A program made the position numbers and the translations under genes. The notes under the pieces are model-generated. The model was not told the origin of the DNA and ran no database searches. It was given only the letters and a program-made list of their open reading frames with translations. From positions 372,001 to 436,000 of the forward strand of contig JAXHLP010000003.1 of the NCBI GenBank assembly GCA_034522155.1: a stretch of 64,000 nt of DNA, given 5' to 3'. The DNA comes from Salinilacustrithrix sp034522155. Lineage in GTDB: Bacteria > Actinomycetota > Acidimicrobiia > Acidimicrobiales > Salinilacustritrichaceae. Of this stretch, positions 1-7,666 are shown in pieces (the first letter of the stretch is position 1; each line of letters begins with the position of its first letter).

Positions 1-1289
1 TCGAACGGGATCGTCTCGGCGATGGCCTCGGCGGCGGCCAGCTTCATGCCCTCGGTGATGGCGGTGGCCTGCGCGTCGAGCGCCCCCCGGAAGATGCCGG
101 GGAAGGCGAGCACGTTGTTGATCTGGTTCGGGAAGTCGCTGCGCCCGGTGGCGATGACCTTGGCCCGCCCCTTGGCTTGCTCGGGCCGGATCTCGGGATC
201 GGGGTTGGCGAGCGCGAACACGAACGGGTCGGGGTTCATGCGGTCGAGGTCGGTGGCCTCGATGATCCCGGGACCCGACACGCCGATGAACACGTCGCTG
301 CCGGCGAGGAGCTCGCCGACTGCTCCTTTGCGACGGTCGCGGTTGGTGTTCTCGGCGAACCACTGCTTGGCCGGGTTGAGGTTCTCGCGCCCCTCCCAGA
401 TGGCGCCCTGGCGGTCGGCGCCGACGATTTCGGCGACCCCGGCCTCGAGCAGGATCTTGCCGCAGGCCACGCCCGCCGCCCCCACGCCGGCGATGACCAC
501 CCGCAGGTCGCTCATCTTCTTGTCGGCCAGCTTGAGCGCGTTCTGCATGGCCGCGAGCACCACCACCGCGGTGCCGTGCTGATCGTCGTGGAAGATGGGG
601 ATGTCGGTGCTGGCCTTGAGGCGCTCCTCGACCTCGAAGCAGATCGGCGCGGCGATGTCCTCGAGGTTCACCCCGCCGAAGGTGGGCACCAGGCGCTGCA
701 CCGTCTCGACGATCTCGTCGGCGGTCTGCACGTCGATGCACACGGGGAAGGCATCGACGCCGGCGAAGTTCTTGAACAGCAGCGCCTTGCCCTCCATCAC
801 CGGCATGGCCGCCTCGGGCCCGATGTCACCGAGGCCGAGCACCGCCGAGCCGTTGCTCACGATGGCGACGGTGTTCTTGCGGATGGTCAGGTCGTGGCTG
901 CGCTCGTGGTCTTCGTGGATGGTCATGCACACCCGGGCCACGCCCGGCGTGTAGGCCATGGCGAGATCGTCACGGTCGCGGATGGGCATGCGGGCCAGGA
1001 CCTCGATCTTGCCGCCGTCGTGCATCTCGAACGTGCGGTCGAGGCAGGTGAGGATCTCGACGCCCTCGAGGCCGCGGATGGCCTCCTGCACCTCGTGCTG
1101 GTGGCCTTCGCTCTCGCAGTTGACGATGAGCTCCTCGTCGAGGAACTCCCCACGTACCTCGAAGCCTTCGAGCTGGGTGATGTTGCCGCCGGCGTCACCG
1201 ATGGCGACGGCCAGCCGGCCGAGCGAACCCGGCGTGTTGTCGAGCCGCACCCGCAGATGCAGGGAGAAGGCGGCGGTCGGTGTACCCAT
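1..1289 (-). CDS. NAD(P)-dependent malic enzyme with N-terminal ACT domain (3' end outside window)
   Basis: Oxidative decarboxylation of malate to pyruvate. About 429 codons are visible and the C-terminus runs off the left edge. Reading from the ATG at 1289, residues 1-80 form an ACT-like regulatory domain (RVRLDNTPGSLGRLA). The malic enzyme core follows, with AYTPGVARVC, the FGGVNLEDI motif, IPIFHDDQHGTA and the nucleotide-binding loop VIAGVGAAGVACG. These are the standard signatures of the bacterial short malic enzymes. The ACT domain suggests allosteric control by a small molecule such as an amino acid (inference). No clear Shine-Dalgarno sequence precedes the start. A BldC-like gene lies upstream on the same strand. 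Confidence 0.93.
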   Translation of the reverse strand, partial: MGTPTAAFSLHLRVRLDNTPGSLGRLAVAIGDAGGNITQLEGFEVRGEFLDEELIVNCESEGHQHEVQEAIRGLEGVEILTCLDRTFEMHDGGKIEVLARMPIRDRDDLAMAYTPGVARVCMTIHEDHERSHDLTIRKNTVAIVSNGSAVLGLGDIGPEAAMPVMEGKALLFKNFAGVDAFPVCIDVQTADEIVETVQRLVPTFGGVNLEDIAAPICFEVEERLKASTDIPIFHDDQHGTAVVVLAAMQNALKLADKKMSDLRVVIAGVGAAGVACGKILLEAGVAEIVGADRQGAIWEGRENLNPAKQWFAENTNRDRRKGAVGELLAGSDVFIGVSGPGIIEATDLDRMNPDPFVFALANPDPEIRPEQAKGRAKVIATGRSDFPNQINNVLAFPGIFRGALDAQATAITEGMKLAAAEAIAETIPF

Positions 1290-1428
1290 GGGCGACGGAG
1301 GTTACGGGGTCGCGGGCCAGATCACAGAACGGCCGCCGCTCCGGACGCGACGGAGACCAGCCACCGGCGGAAGGCAGCTGGTCGGAACGCTCGCTGTCGA
1401 TGGTGCGAGCGGTGCACGGCCGGACCGA

Positions 1429-1650
1429 TCAGATCTCGGCCTGGGACATCTCCTCGAGGCAGGCCCGGATCTCGGAGGCCCTGAAGCGGCGGTGGCCGCC
1501 CAGGGTCCGGATGGCGTTGAGCTTGCCGGCCCGCGCCCAGCGGGTCACGGTCTTGGGGTTCACGCGGAACAGCGCGGCGACCTCTGACGGCGTCAGCAGG
1601 GCTTCGGGGCTGTCCAGCGAGTTGCTGTCGAGGGCTGAGTGATCTGCCAT
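1429..1650 (-). CDS. bldC: BldC-like small MerR-family DNA-binding protein
   Basis: A 73-residue protein consisting almost entirely of one winged helix-turn-helix. Residues 15-60 carry LLTPSEVAALFRVNPKTV followed by TRWARAGKL and the wing TLGGHRRF, which is the BldC/excisionase-type signature. BldC proteins in actinobacteria bind direct repeats cooperatively as asymmetric head-to-tail oligomers and control developmental genes. I chose the ATG at 1650 because the longer open frame up to 1758 adds residues unlike the family. It lies upstream of the malic enzyme gene on the same strand with a gap of about 139 bases. The assignment to BldC rather than a generic MerR-like excisionase is by size and motif. 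Confidence 0.85.
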   Translation of the reverse strand: MADHSALDSNSLDSPEALLTPSEVAALFRVNPKTVTRWARAGKLNAIRTLGGHRRFRASEIRACLEEMSQAEI

Positions 1651-1838
1651 GGTGTGGTGCGTTTTCTTCCTCGGTGTCGGCCGGTGCACGGTTGTGACCG
1701 GTTCGCACGCAAACGTACGGAACGTGCGACCCGGCGGGCGATAGCCCGTTCGGGCCATTTCGCACCGGAAGGGTGACTAGTCAGCCAATGGGCACGTCGC
1801 ACCGGGGGCGACGAGAACCCGTTCCGACCCGGCACCGC

Positions 1839-1844
1839 TACCGT
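1839..1844 (+). promoter_or_regulatory. -10-like hexamer TACCGT, probable leaderless start for the downstream dehydrogenase
   Basis: TACCGT ends 8 bases before the ATG at 1853 with no Shine-Dalgarno between. The same spacing recurs at many genes in this window. Confidence 0.5.
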
Positions 1845-1852
1845 CGGTACGG

Positions 1853-2962
1853 ATGTCCGAGCCCGCTGCCCCGTCCGAGCGTTCGACGGTCGAGTCGACC
1901 GTGCTGGCGGCCATGGCCGCCGTCGATGCCGACGCGTTCGAACAAGTCGTGTTCGGCCACGACGCCGAAACCGGCCTGCGATCGATCATCGCCGTCCACT
2001 CCACCGCCCTCGGCCCCGCCCTCGGCGGCACCCGCTTCTGGCCCTACGCCAGCGAAGCCGATGCGGTCACCGATGTGTGCCGGCTGGCCAGGGGCATGAC
2101 CTACAAGCACGCCGCCGCCGGCCTCGACCAGGGCGGCGGCAAGGCCGTCATCTGGGGCGACCCCGCCGCCGACCGCACCGACGACCTCATCCGCGCCTAC
2201 GCCCGCTTCGTCGACCGCCTCCGCGGGCGCTACCTGACAGCCGAGGACGTGGGCACCACCCAGGCCGACATGGACATCATCCTGGAGGAGACCCCGCACG
2301 TCACCGGTGTGAGCCCGCACCTCGGCGGCTCGGGCGACCCGTCGCCGGCCACCGCCTGGGGCGTGCTGTGGGCGATCCGGGCCGCGGCCGAGCACCGCTG
2401 GGGCGCACCGGACCTCGCCGGTCGCCACGTCTGCGTGTCCGGGGTCGGCAAGGTGGGCACTGCCCTCGTCGAGCATCTCCTCGACGACGGCGCGCGGGTG
2501 TCGATCGCCGACGTCCGACCCGCCGCGGTCCGGGCCGTGGTGGATGCCCACGGGACGTCGCGGGTCTCGGTGGTCGAAGCCGAGCACGCCCACCGCGTCG
2601 ACTGCGACGTGTTCGCACCGTGCGCGCTGGGCGCCGTGCTCTCGGAACAGACGGTTGCCGAGCTCGCCTGCGAGATCATCGCCGGCTCGGCCAACAACCA
2701 GCTCGCCACCGACCGCGACGACAACCGCATCGCCGAGCGCGGGATCCTCTACGTCACCGACTACGTCGCCAACGCCGGCGGGGTCATCAACATCGCCGAG
2801 GAGCAGGGCGGCTACGACCGCGAGCGGGCCTGGAAGCGCATCGAGGGCATCGGCACCACGGTGCGCGAGATCCTCGCCCTGGCCGACCGCGACGGCGTCA
2901 CCCCCGCCGAGGCCGCCGACCGCTACGCCGAATCCCGCATTGCCGGCGCCCGGCCGACCTGA
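1853..2962 (+). CDS. Leucine/valine-type amino acid dehydrogenase (Glu/Leu/Phe/Val family)
   Basis: A 369-residue NAD-dependent amino acid dehydrogenase that would interconvert a branched-chain or aromatic amino acid and its 2-oxo acid with ammonia. The N-terminal catalytic domain has LGGTRFWPY, MTYKHAAAG with the substrate lysine, and LDQGGGKAVI with the catalytic lysine. The Rossmann domain begins near residue 193 with VSGVGKVGTALVEHL and is followed by GSANNQL and DYVANAGGVIN. Length and motifs match leucine/valine dehydrogenases better than the roughly 450-residue glutamate enzymes. The exact substrate cannot be read from sequence. The gene stands alone on the plus strand, convergent with the pyrE remnant. 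Confidence 0.88.
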   Translation: MSEPAAPSERSTVESTVLAAMAAVDADAFEQVVFGHDAETGLRSIIAVHSTALGPALGGTRFWPYASEADAVTDVCRLARGMTYKHAAAGLDQGGGKAVIWGDPAADRTDDLIRAYARFVDRLRGRYLTAEDVGTTQADMDIILEETPHVTGVSPHLGGSGDPSPATAWGVLWAIRAAAEHRWGAPDLAGRHVCVSGVGKVGTALVEHLLDDGARVSIADVRPAAVRAVVDAHGTSRVSVVEAEHAHRVDCDVFAPCALGAVLSEQTVAELACEIIAGSANNQLATDRDDNRIAERGILYVTDYVANAGGVINIAEEQGGYDRERAWKRIEGIGTTVREILALADRDGVTPAEAADRYAESRIAGARPT

Positions 2963-3078
2963 ACGTTCGTCGACGCGCCACCACGATCGAACCGGGCCGG
3001 CGCCGGGAGCGCCAGCGAGCAGCCGGCAGCGAAACGAGGCTCGCACGGCCCACGAGGGCCGAAGGCCGAGTGAGCAAG

Positions 3079-3395
3079 TTACGACCCGTAGTCGTAGCCG
3101 AGGTCCGGAGCGGTGACGAGGGCCACGAACGGGAGTCCGTGCTCGGCGGCCATGGCCTCGACGGTTCCGCCCCGATCGACCACCGCCAGCAGGAGGTCGG
3201 GCTCGGCGCCGACCTCGCGCACCACGTCGGCCGCCTCGAGCATGGACACGCCCCGGGTGACGGCGTCCTCGACGATGACCACCCGATCGCCCGGCTCGAG
3301 CGCACCGGCGATGCGCCCGCCGCCGACTTGAGGGTGAAGTCGCCACGTCGGACCGCGTGGGTCTGGAGGTGTCGAACCAGCTCGGGCGAGGTCAT
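3079..3395 (-). pseudogene. pyrE: Orotate phosphoribosyltransferase, internally deleted and frameshifted
   Basis: PyrE makes OMP from orotate and PRPP. The first 24 codons from the ATG at 3395 read as a normal start (MTSPELVRHLQTHAVRRGDF, then TLKS). The next recognisable homology, GGRIAGALEPGD then VVIVEDAVTRGVS (the PRPP loop) to the stop at 3079, lies in a different reading frame. Both frames meet in the GGCGGCGGGC stretch near 3310-3326. Intact enzymes are about 170-190 residues; only about 103 codons remain, so roughly 80 central codons are missing. A GGAG ribosome site precedes the ATG. This is either a real deletion across a short GC-rich microhomology or an assembly error. pyrF at 50961 appears intact. 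Confidence 0.82.
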
Positions 3396-3542
3396 GCCGA
3401 CTCCAGCATCCAGGAGACGGGGCGGACGGCACGGTTCATGGGCACAGTCCGCCGGTCGCCACAGCACGTCGTACGAACCGGCTGGTCGTGCTCGGTGGCT
3501 GGGGCCGGATGTCGTGGCCGCGTTCGACCACGAGCACGGTGG

Positions 3543-4613
3543 TCACGAATCGGGCTCCCCGTCGTCTGGCCCGTGCGGGCGGCCGGCGTAACGCACGGCG
3601 CCGGTGCCCGAAGAGATCACCCCGATCTGGGTGGCGCGGTGCCCGGCGGTGCGGAGCGTGTCGAGGGTGGTGTGGACGTCGTCCTCGGGCACGACGACGA
3701 CCATGCCGACGCCCATGTTGAACACCCGGGACATCTCGTCGGCGCTGACCCCGCCGACGCGCTGGATCTCGGTGAACACCCGGGGCGGCTCCCAGGTGTC
3801 GCGGTCGATGATGGCGTCGAGCTTGCTCGTCAGGACCCGCGGCAGGTTGCCGGGGATACCCCCGCCCGTGACGTGGGCGACGGCCCGCACGTCGACGACG
3901 CGCAGCAACGCGGCGATGGCCGGCGAGTAGATCACCGACGGCGCGAGCAGCTCGTCGGCGACGGTGTGGTGGGCGCCGTCCCACGCGGGGTCGTCGAGCG
4001 CCAATCCCGCGATCTCGAAGAAGACCCGCCGGGCCAGCGAGTAGCCGTTGGAGCGGAGGTTGGGGGACGGCAGGCCGATGAGCGCGTCGCCGGCCTGGAC
4101 CGTGGCTCCATCGAGGATGCGGTCGCGCTCGGCCACGCCCACGGCGAAGCCGACGAGGTCGAACTCCCCCGGTTCCATCGCACCGGGATGCTCGGCCATC
4201 TCGCCGCCGATGAGCGCGCACCCCGCGTCCCGGCAACCCCGGGCCACGCCCGCCACGAGCTGGTCGATGTGGTCGGGATCGAGCTTGCCGACGGCGATGT
4301 AGTCGAGGAAGAACAGGGGCTCGGCGCCGGCGCAGGCGATGTCGTCGACGCACATGGCCACGAGGTCGACGCCGATGGAGTCGAACCGGCCGGCTCGGTG
4401 GGCGACCATCGCCTTGGTACCGACGCCGTCGGTGGACGAGATGAGCACCGGGTGATCGAAGCGATGGGCGGCGAACTGGAAGAGCCCGCCGAAGCCCCCG
4501 ATGTCGCCGATGACCTCGGGACGGAACGTCGACCGGACGTGGTCCTTGATGCGGTCGACCGCGACCTCGCCGGCGGCGAGGTCGACGCCGGCGGCCTCGT
4601 AGGTCTCGCCCAC
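3543..4613 (-). CDS. purM: Phosphoribosylformylglycinamidine cyclo-ligase (AIR synthetase)
   Basis: PurM closes FGAM to AIR using ATP, step 5 of purine synthesis. The protein is 356 residues, a normal size. It shows the family's glycine-rich loop HPVLISSTDGVGTK, the core VDLVAMCVDDIACAGAEPLF, the segment ALIGGEMAEHPG, and C-terminal HVTGGGIPGNLPR. The GTG at 4613 (VGETYEAAGVDL) is chosen because it follows the purF stop by one base, implying translational coupling. The open frame upstream of that point is antisense-like Arg/Ser/Pro-rich noise. It lies directly downstream of purF, the usual purF-purM order. Confidence 0.95.
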   Translation of the reverse strand: MGETYEAAGVDLAAGEVAVDRIKDHVRSTFRPEVIGDIGGFGGLFQFAAHRFDHPVLISSTDGVGTKAMVAHRAGRFDSIGVDLVAMCVDDIACAGAEPLFFLDYIAVGKLDPDHIDQLVAGVARGCRDAGCALIGGEMAEHPGAMEPGEFDLVGFAVGVAERDRILDGATVQAGDALIGLPSPNLRSNGYSLARRVFFEIAGLALDDPAWDGAHHTVADELLAPSVIYSPAIAALLRVVDVRAVAHVTGGGIPGNLPRVLTSKLDAIIDRDTWEPPRVFTEIQRVGGVSADEMSRVFNMGVGMVVVVPEDDVHTTLDTLRTAGHRATQIGVISSGTGAVRYAGRPHGPDDGEPDS

Positions 4614-4614
4614 C

Positions 4615-6216
4615 TCAGCCCTCGAACGGGAGCTGACCCGCCGACGCCGCGTCGTCGGCCCGGGCCGCGCCCGCCCCCCGGGCGACGGCGGCGGCGATGC
4701 CGCCGATGGGCTCGTCGGCGGAACGGGCGTTGACGTCCTCGAGCATGCCCTTGCCGATGCTGACGGGGATGTCGACCGGGTAGTCGCCCGTGAAGCAGGC
4801 ATCGCAGAACCCGCTGTTGGGCGTGCCGGTGGCGGTGATGAGGCGGTCGAGGCTCAGGTACGCGATGGAGTCGACCTCGAGGTAGTTGCGGATCTCCTCG
4901 AGATCGAGGTTGGCGGCCAGCAGCTCGCTGCGTACACCGGTGTCGATGCCGTAGAAGCACGACCACATCACCGGCGGAGCCGAGATGCGCAGGTGAACCT
5001 CGGTGGCGCCGGCCTCGCGCAGCATCTGGGTGAGCGTGCGCTGCGTGGTCCCCCGCACGATGGTGTCGTCGACCACGACGAGCCGCTTGCCCTGCAGGTT
5101 CTCCTTGAGGGGGTTGAGCTTCATGCGCACCGCGGCCTCGCGGGCCTGCTGGGTGGGGACGATGAAGCTCCGGCCGATGTAGCGGTTCTTCACGAGGCCG
5201 TGGCCGGACGGGATGCCGGAGCGGAGCGCGTAGCCCTCGGCCGCGGGCACGCCCGACTCGGGGACGCCCATGACCATGTCGGCGTCGACCGGTGCCTGCT
5301 CGGCCAGCTGCTCGCCCATCCGGACCCGCGCCTGGTGGACGTTCTTGCCGTAGAGGTTCGAGTCGGGGCGGGCGAAGTAGACGAACTCGAACAGGCAGAG
5401 GTTGGGGTCGACGTCCTCGGCGGGGAAGGCCCGCACCGACCGGCAGCCGGTGGCGTCGATGATCACCATCTCGCCCGGCTCGAGCTCGCGGACGAAGTGG
5501 GCGCCGATGAGGTCGAGCGCCGGGGTCTCCGAGGCCAGCACCCAGCCGGTCTCGAGCCGGCCGAGGCACAGTGGCCGGAAGCCGTGCGGGTCGCGGACGC
5601 CGACCACGTGGGCTTCGTCCATGATCACCATCGAGAACGCGCCCCGGAGCTTGGGCAGGACCTCGAGGAGGGCGTGTTCGAGATCGCGGTCGTCGCTGCG
5701 GTCGTGGTCGGAGCGCTCGAGGTTCCGGGCCACCATCTCGGCCACCAGGTCGCTGTCGGAGGTGACCGCACCAGTGCCGGGGAGCATGCCGAGGTCCTCG
5801 GCGAGCTCGGCGGTGTTGACGAGGTTGCCGTTGTGGCCGAGGGCGATCTGGTGCCCTGCGGCCTCGCGCGTGACCGGCTGGGCGTTCTGCCACACGCTGG
5901 CACCGGTGGTGGAGTAGCGATCGTGACCGATGGCCAGGTGGCCGGGGAGACCGTTGAGGACCCGGTCGTCGAAGACCGAGCTCACCAGGCCGTTGTCCTT
6001 CACGGTGATCAACTCGGTGCCGTCGGAGACCGACATGCCCGCGGCCTCTTGGCCGCGGTGCTGGAGCGCGAACATCCCGAGGTAGGTCAGGTGCGCCACC
6101 GACTGTCCCGGGGCGTAGATGCCGAAGACCCCGCAGGCCTCGCGCAGCTCATCGTCGAGCCGAGCAGGGTCGCCGGTCGGGGCCGGCTGGGCGTGGGGGT
6201 CGGTGCGGGGCTCCAT
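4615..6216 (-). CDS. purF: Amidophosphoribosyltransferase
   Basis: PurF commits PRPP to purine synthesis by transferring the glutamine amide nitrogen. With the ATG at 6216 it is 533 residues. The N-terminal nucleophile glutaminase domain starts at ACGVFGIY (Cys about residue 28, exposed after propeptide removal) and includes ALQHRGQEAAG and GHNGNLVN. The C-terminal domain carries the PRPP motif VVVDDTIVRGTT. Four Cys near the C-terminal half, including CDACFTGDY, resemble the Fe-S cluster ligands of the Bacillus-type enzyme. A GTG at 6237 would add 7 residues, but it overlaps a TAGCGT -10-like hexamer. The upstream neighbour at 6282 is on the same strand. Confidence 0.95.
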   Translation of the reverse strand: MEPRTDPHAQPAPTGDPARLDDELREACGVFGIYAPGQSVAHLTYLGMFALQHRGQEAAGMSVSDGTELITVKDNGLVSSVFDDRVLNGLPGHLAIGHDRYSTTGASVWQNAQPVTREAAGHQIALGHNGNLVNTAELAEDLGMLPGTGAVTSDSDLVAEMVARNLERSDHDRSDDRDLEHALLEVLPKLRGAFSMVIMDEAHVVGVRDPHGFRPLCLGRLETGWVLASETPALDLIGAHFVRELEPGEMVIIDATGCRSVRAFPAEDVDPNLCLFEFVYFARPDSNLYGKNVHQARVRMGEQLAEQAPVDADMVMGVPESGVPAAEGYALRSGIPSGHGLVKNRYIGRSFIVPTQQAREAAVRMKLNPLKENLQGKRLVVVDDTIVRGTTQRTLTQMLREAGATEVHLRISAPPVMWSCFYGIDTGVRSELLAANLDLEEIRNYLEVDSIAYLSLDRLITATGTPNSGFCDACFTGDYPVDIPVSIGKGMLEDVNARSADEPIGGIAAAVARGAGAARADDAASAGQLPFEG

Positions 6217-6281
6217 GGGGTGACCGTCGCCCCTCACGCTATCGCCAGCGCGTGCTCGATCGGACCATCCGAAGGCGCTGG

Positions 6282-7031
6282 TCAGGACTTCTCCGCGAGC
6301 CGCCGGGCGACCGCGTCGGCGATGAGCTCGAGCTGCTCGTCGGAGAAGATCTCCCCCTCGGCCCGGAGCTTGATCCGCCGCCGGAGCGCCTTCAGCTCGG
6401 TGTTGAGGGTGTCGATCAGCTCGGCCGACGGTGTGCCCGACGCCCGGATCTCCTCGCGGAGCAGATCGAGGGTGTCGGGATCGAGCGCGGCGGACTCGGC
6501 GCCGGAGCCCTCGAGACCGGACTCGCGGAGCTGGCGGCGGATCGCATCGAACTCGGTGCGGACGAGATCGTGGAGGGCCGCCACCTGGTCCGCGAGCTTT
6601 GAGGTGCCGTCGGTGCTGGGCGCGGGCGCGGCGTCGGCCGCGGGGAGCAGGGCCGAGGCATCGATGTCGAGGTCGAGGCCCTCGTCGAGCCGGGCGATGA
6701 TGTCCTCGACCCGGGTGCGAACGGCGCGCAGCTCGGCGTCGAGCTGCGAGGTGTCCACGGCGGGAGCGGCGGGAGCGGCGGCGACATCGGCCTCGTCGAG
6801 CAGGGTCTCGACCGTGGCCCGCAGGCGACGGAACTCATCCCACAGCGACCCGACGACCTCACCCGAGGCGAGGTCCTGCAGGGTGATCTTGAGCTCGTCG
6901 AGCACGGCGGACACCGAGCCGGCCTCGTCGAACCGACCGACCGCCTCCTCACCGACCTCGAGCTCGCCTCCGCCTCCAGGGGACGCGGAGGCCCCAGCTT
7001 CGGGCACAGAATCGCCGTTCTCGTCGCTCAT
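6282..7031 (-). CDS. Hypothetical acidic, probably coiled-coil protein
   Basis: I do not recognise a named family. The protein is 249 residues, acidic and rich in Ala, Glu, Asp and Leu, with no signal peptide or membrane segment. Residues 50-110 and 150-245 have heptad-like patterns (for example LDAELRAVRTRVEDIIARL and LNTELKALRRRIKL), separated by an Ala/Pro-rich linker. The C-terminus ends in IFSDEQLELIADAVARRLAE, an amphipathic helix. A strong GGAGGAA ribosome site stands just before the ATG at 7031. It sits 65 bases upstream of purF on the same strand and might be cotranscribed with it. A structural or partner-binding role is a guess. Confidence 0.75.
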   Translation of the reverse strand: MSDENGDSVPEAGASASPGGGGELEVGEEAVGRFDEAGSVSAVLDELKITLQDLASGEVVGSLWDEFRRLRATVETLLDEADVAAAPAAPAVDTSQLDAELRAVRTRVEDIIARLDEGLDLDIDASALLPAADAAPAPSTDGTSKLADQVAALHDLVRTEFDAIRRQLRESGLEGSGAESAALDPDTLDLLREEIRASGTPSAELIDTLNTELKALRRRIKLRAEGEIFSDEQLELIADAVARRLAEKS

Positions 7032-7133
7032 CGTTCCTCCAGATCGAGCGCCTACGACCGGCCATCTTGTCGCATCGACACCCCCGACGCGTGATCGGGC
7101 CCGTGCGGTCACCGTCGGGTGCTGAGCGGTGGA

Positions 7134-7139
7134 TACGCT
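7134..7139 (+). promoter_or_regulatory. -10-like hexamer TACGCT before the GtrA-family gene
   Basis: TACGCT lies 9 bases before the ATG at 7149, with no ribosome-binding motif between, fitting a leaderless start. Confidence 0.45.
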
Positions 7140-7148
7140 CGGTGGTCC

Positions 7149-7655
7149 ATGACCGCACCTGCGACCAGCCGTCGGGTCGACGTGTTCCTCGAGCGCACCT
7201 TCGGCGATCGGCCGAGGATCATCAAGTGGGTCAAGTACAGCTCGGCGTCGGTGGCCGGCGTCATCACCGGCCAGTCGACCCTGCTGATCTGCCTCGTGGT
7301 GCTCGACCTCGCCGCCGTCGTGGCGAACCTGATCGCGGTGACCCTCGGCGCGGTCCCGAACTACCTCATCAACCGGGCGTGGACGTTCAACAAGCGGGGC
7401 ACCCACAGCTTCACACGCGAGGTGCTGCCGTTCTGGTCGATGGCGCTGCTCGGGTTGCTGCTGTCGACCTTCACCGTGGCCTGGGCCGCCGATCGCTTCG
7501 ACGAGAACGTGCTCGCCGTCATGGCCGCCAACATGCTCGCCTTCGGCACGATCTGGATCGCCAAGTTCTTCGTGCTCGACCGGGTGCTGTTCGCTCCCCT
7601 GGCCGAGGCACTCGAACACGATCACGACCGCGAACTGGGCGAACACCTCCGCTGA
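7149..7655 (+). CDS. GtrA-family membrane protein
   Basis: A 168-residue protein with four hydrophobic segments (about residues 29-52, 55-75, 93-113 and 121-143). It has the GtrA hallmarks: a basic stretch before the first helix (RIIKWVKYSSAS), and NYLINRAWTFNKRG between helices two and three. GtrA proteins are thought to help move lipid-linked sugars across the membrane for cell-surface glycans; the substrate here is unknown. The gene is on the plus strand and points toward purL, whose stop codon lies 12 bases away, so the two are convergent. Confidence 0.85.
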   Translation: MTAPATSRRVDVFLERTFGDRPRIIKWVKYSSASVAGVITGQSTLLICLVVLDLAAVVANLIAVTLGAVPNYLINRAWTFNKRGTHSFTREVLPFWSMALLGLLLSTFTVAWAADRFDENVLAVMAANMLAFGTIWIAKFFVLDRVLFAPLAEALEHDHDRELGEHLR

Positions 7656-7666
7656 CGACCCGGGCC

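Noticed and set aside
2963..3078. Hairpin terminator between the dehydrogenase gene and pyrE
   Set aside because: The gap is GC-rich with short complementary runs, but no clear stem or T tract stands out.
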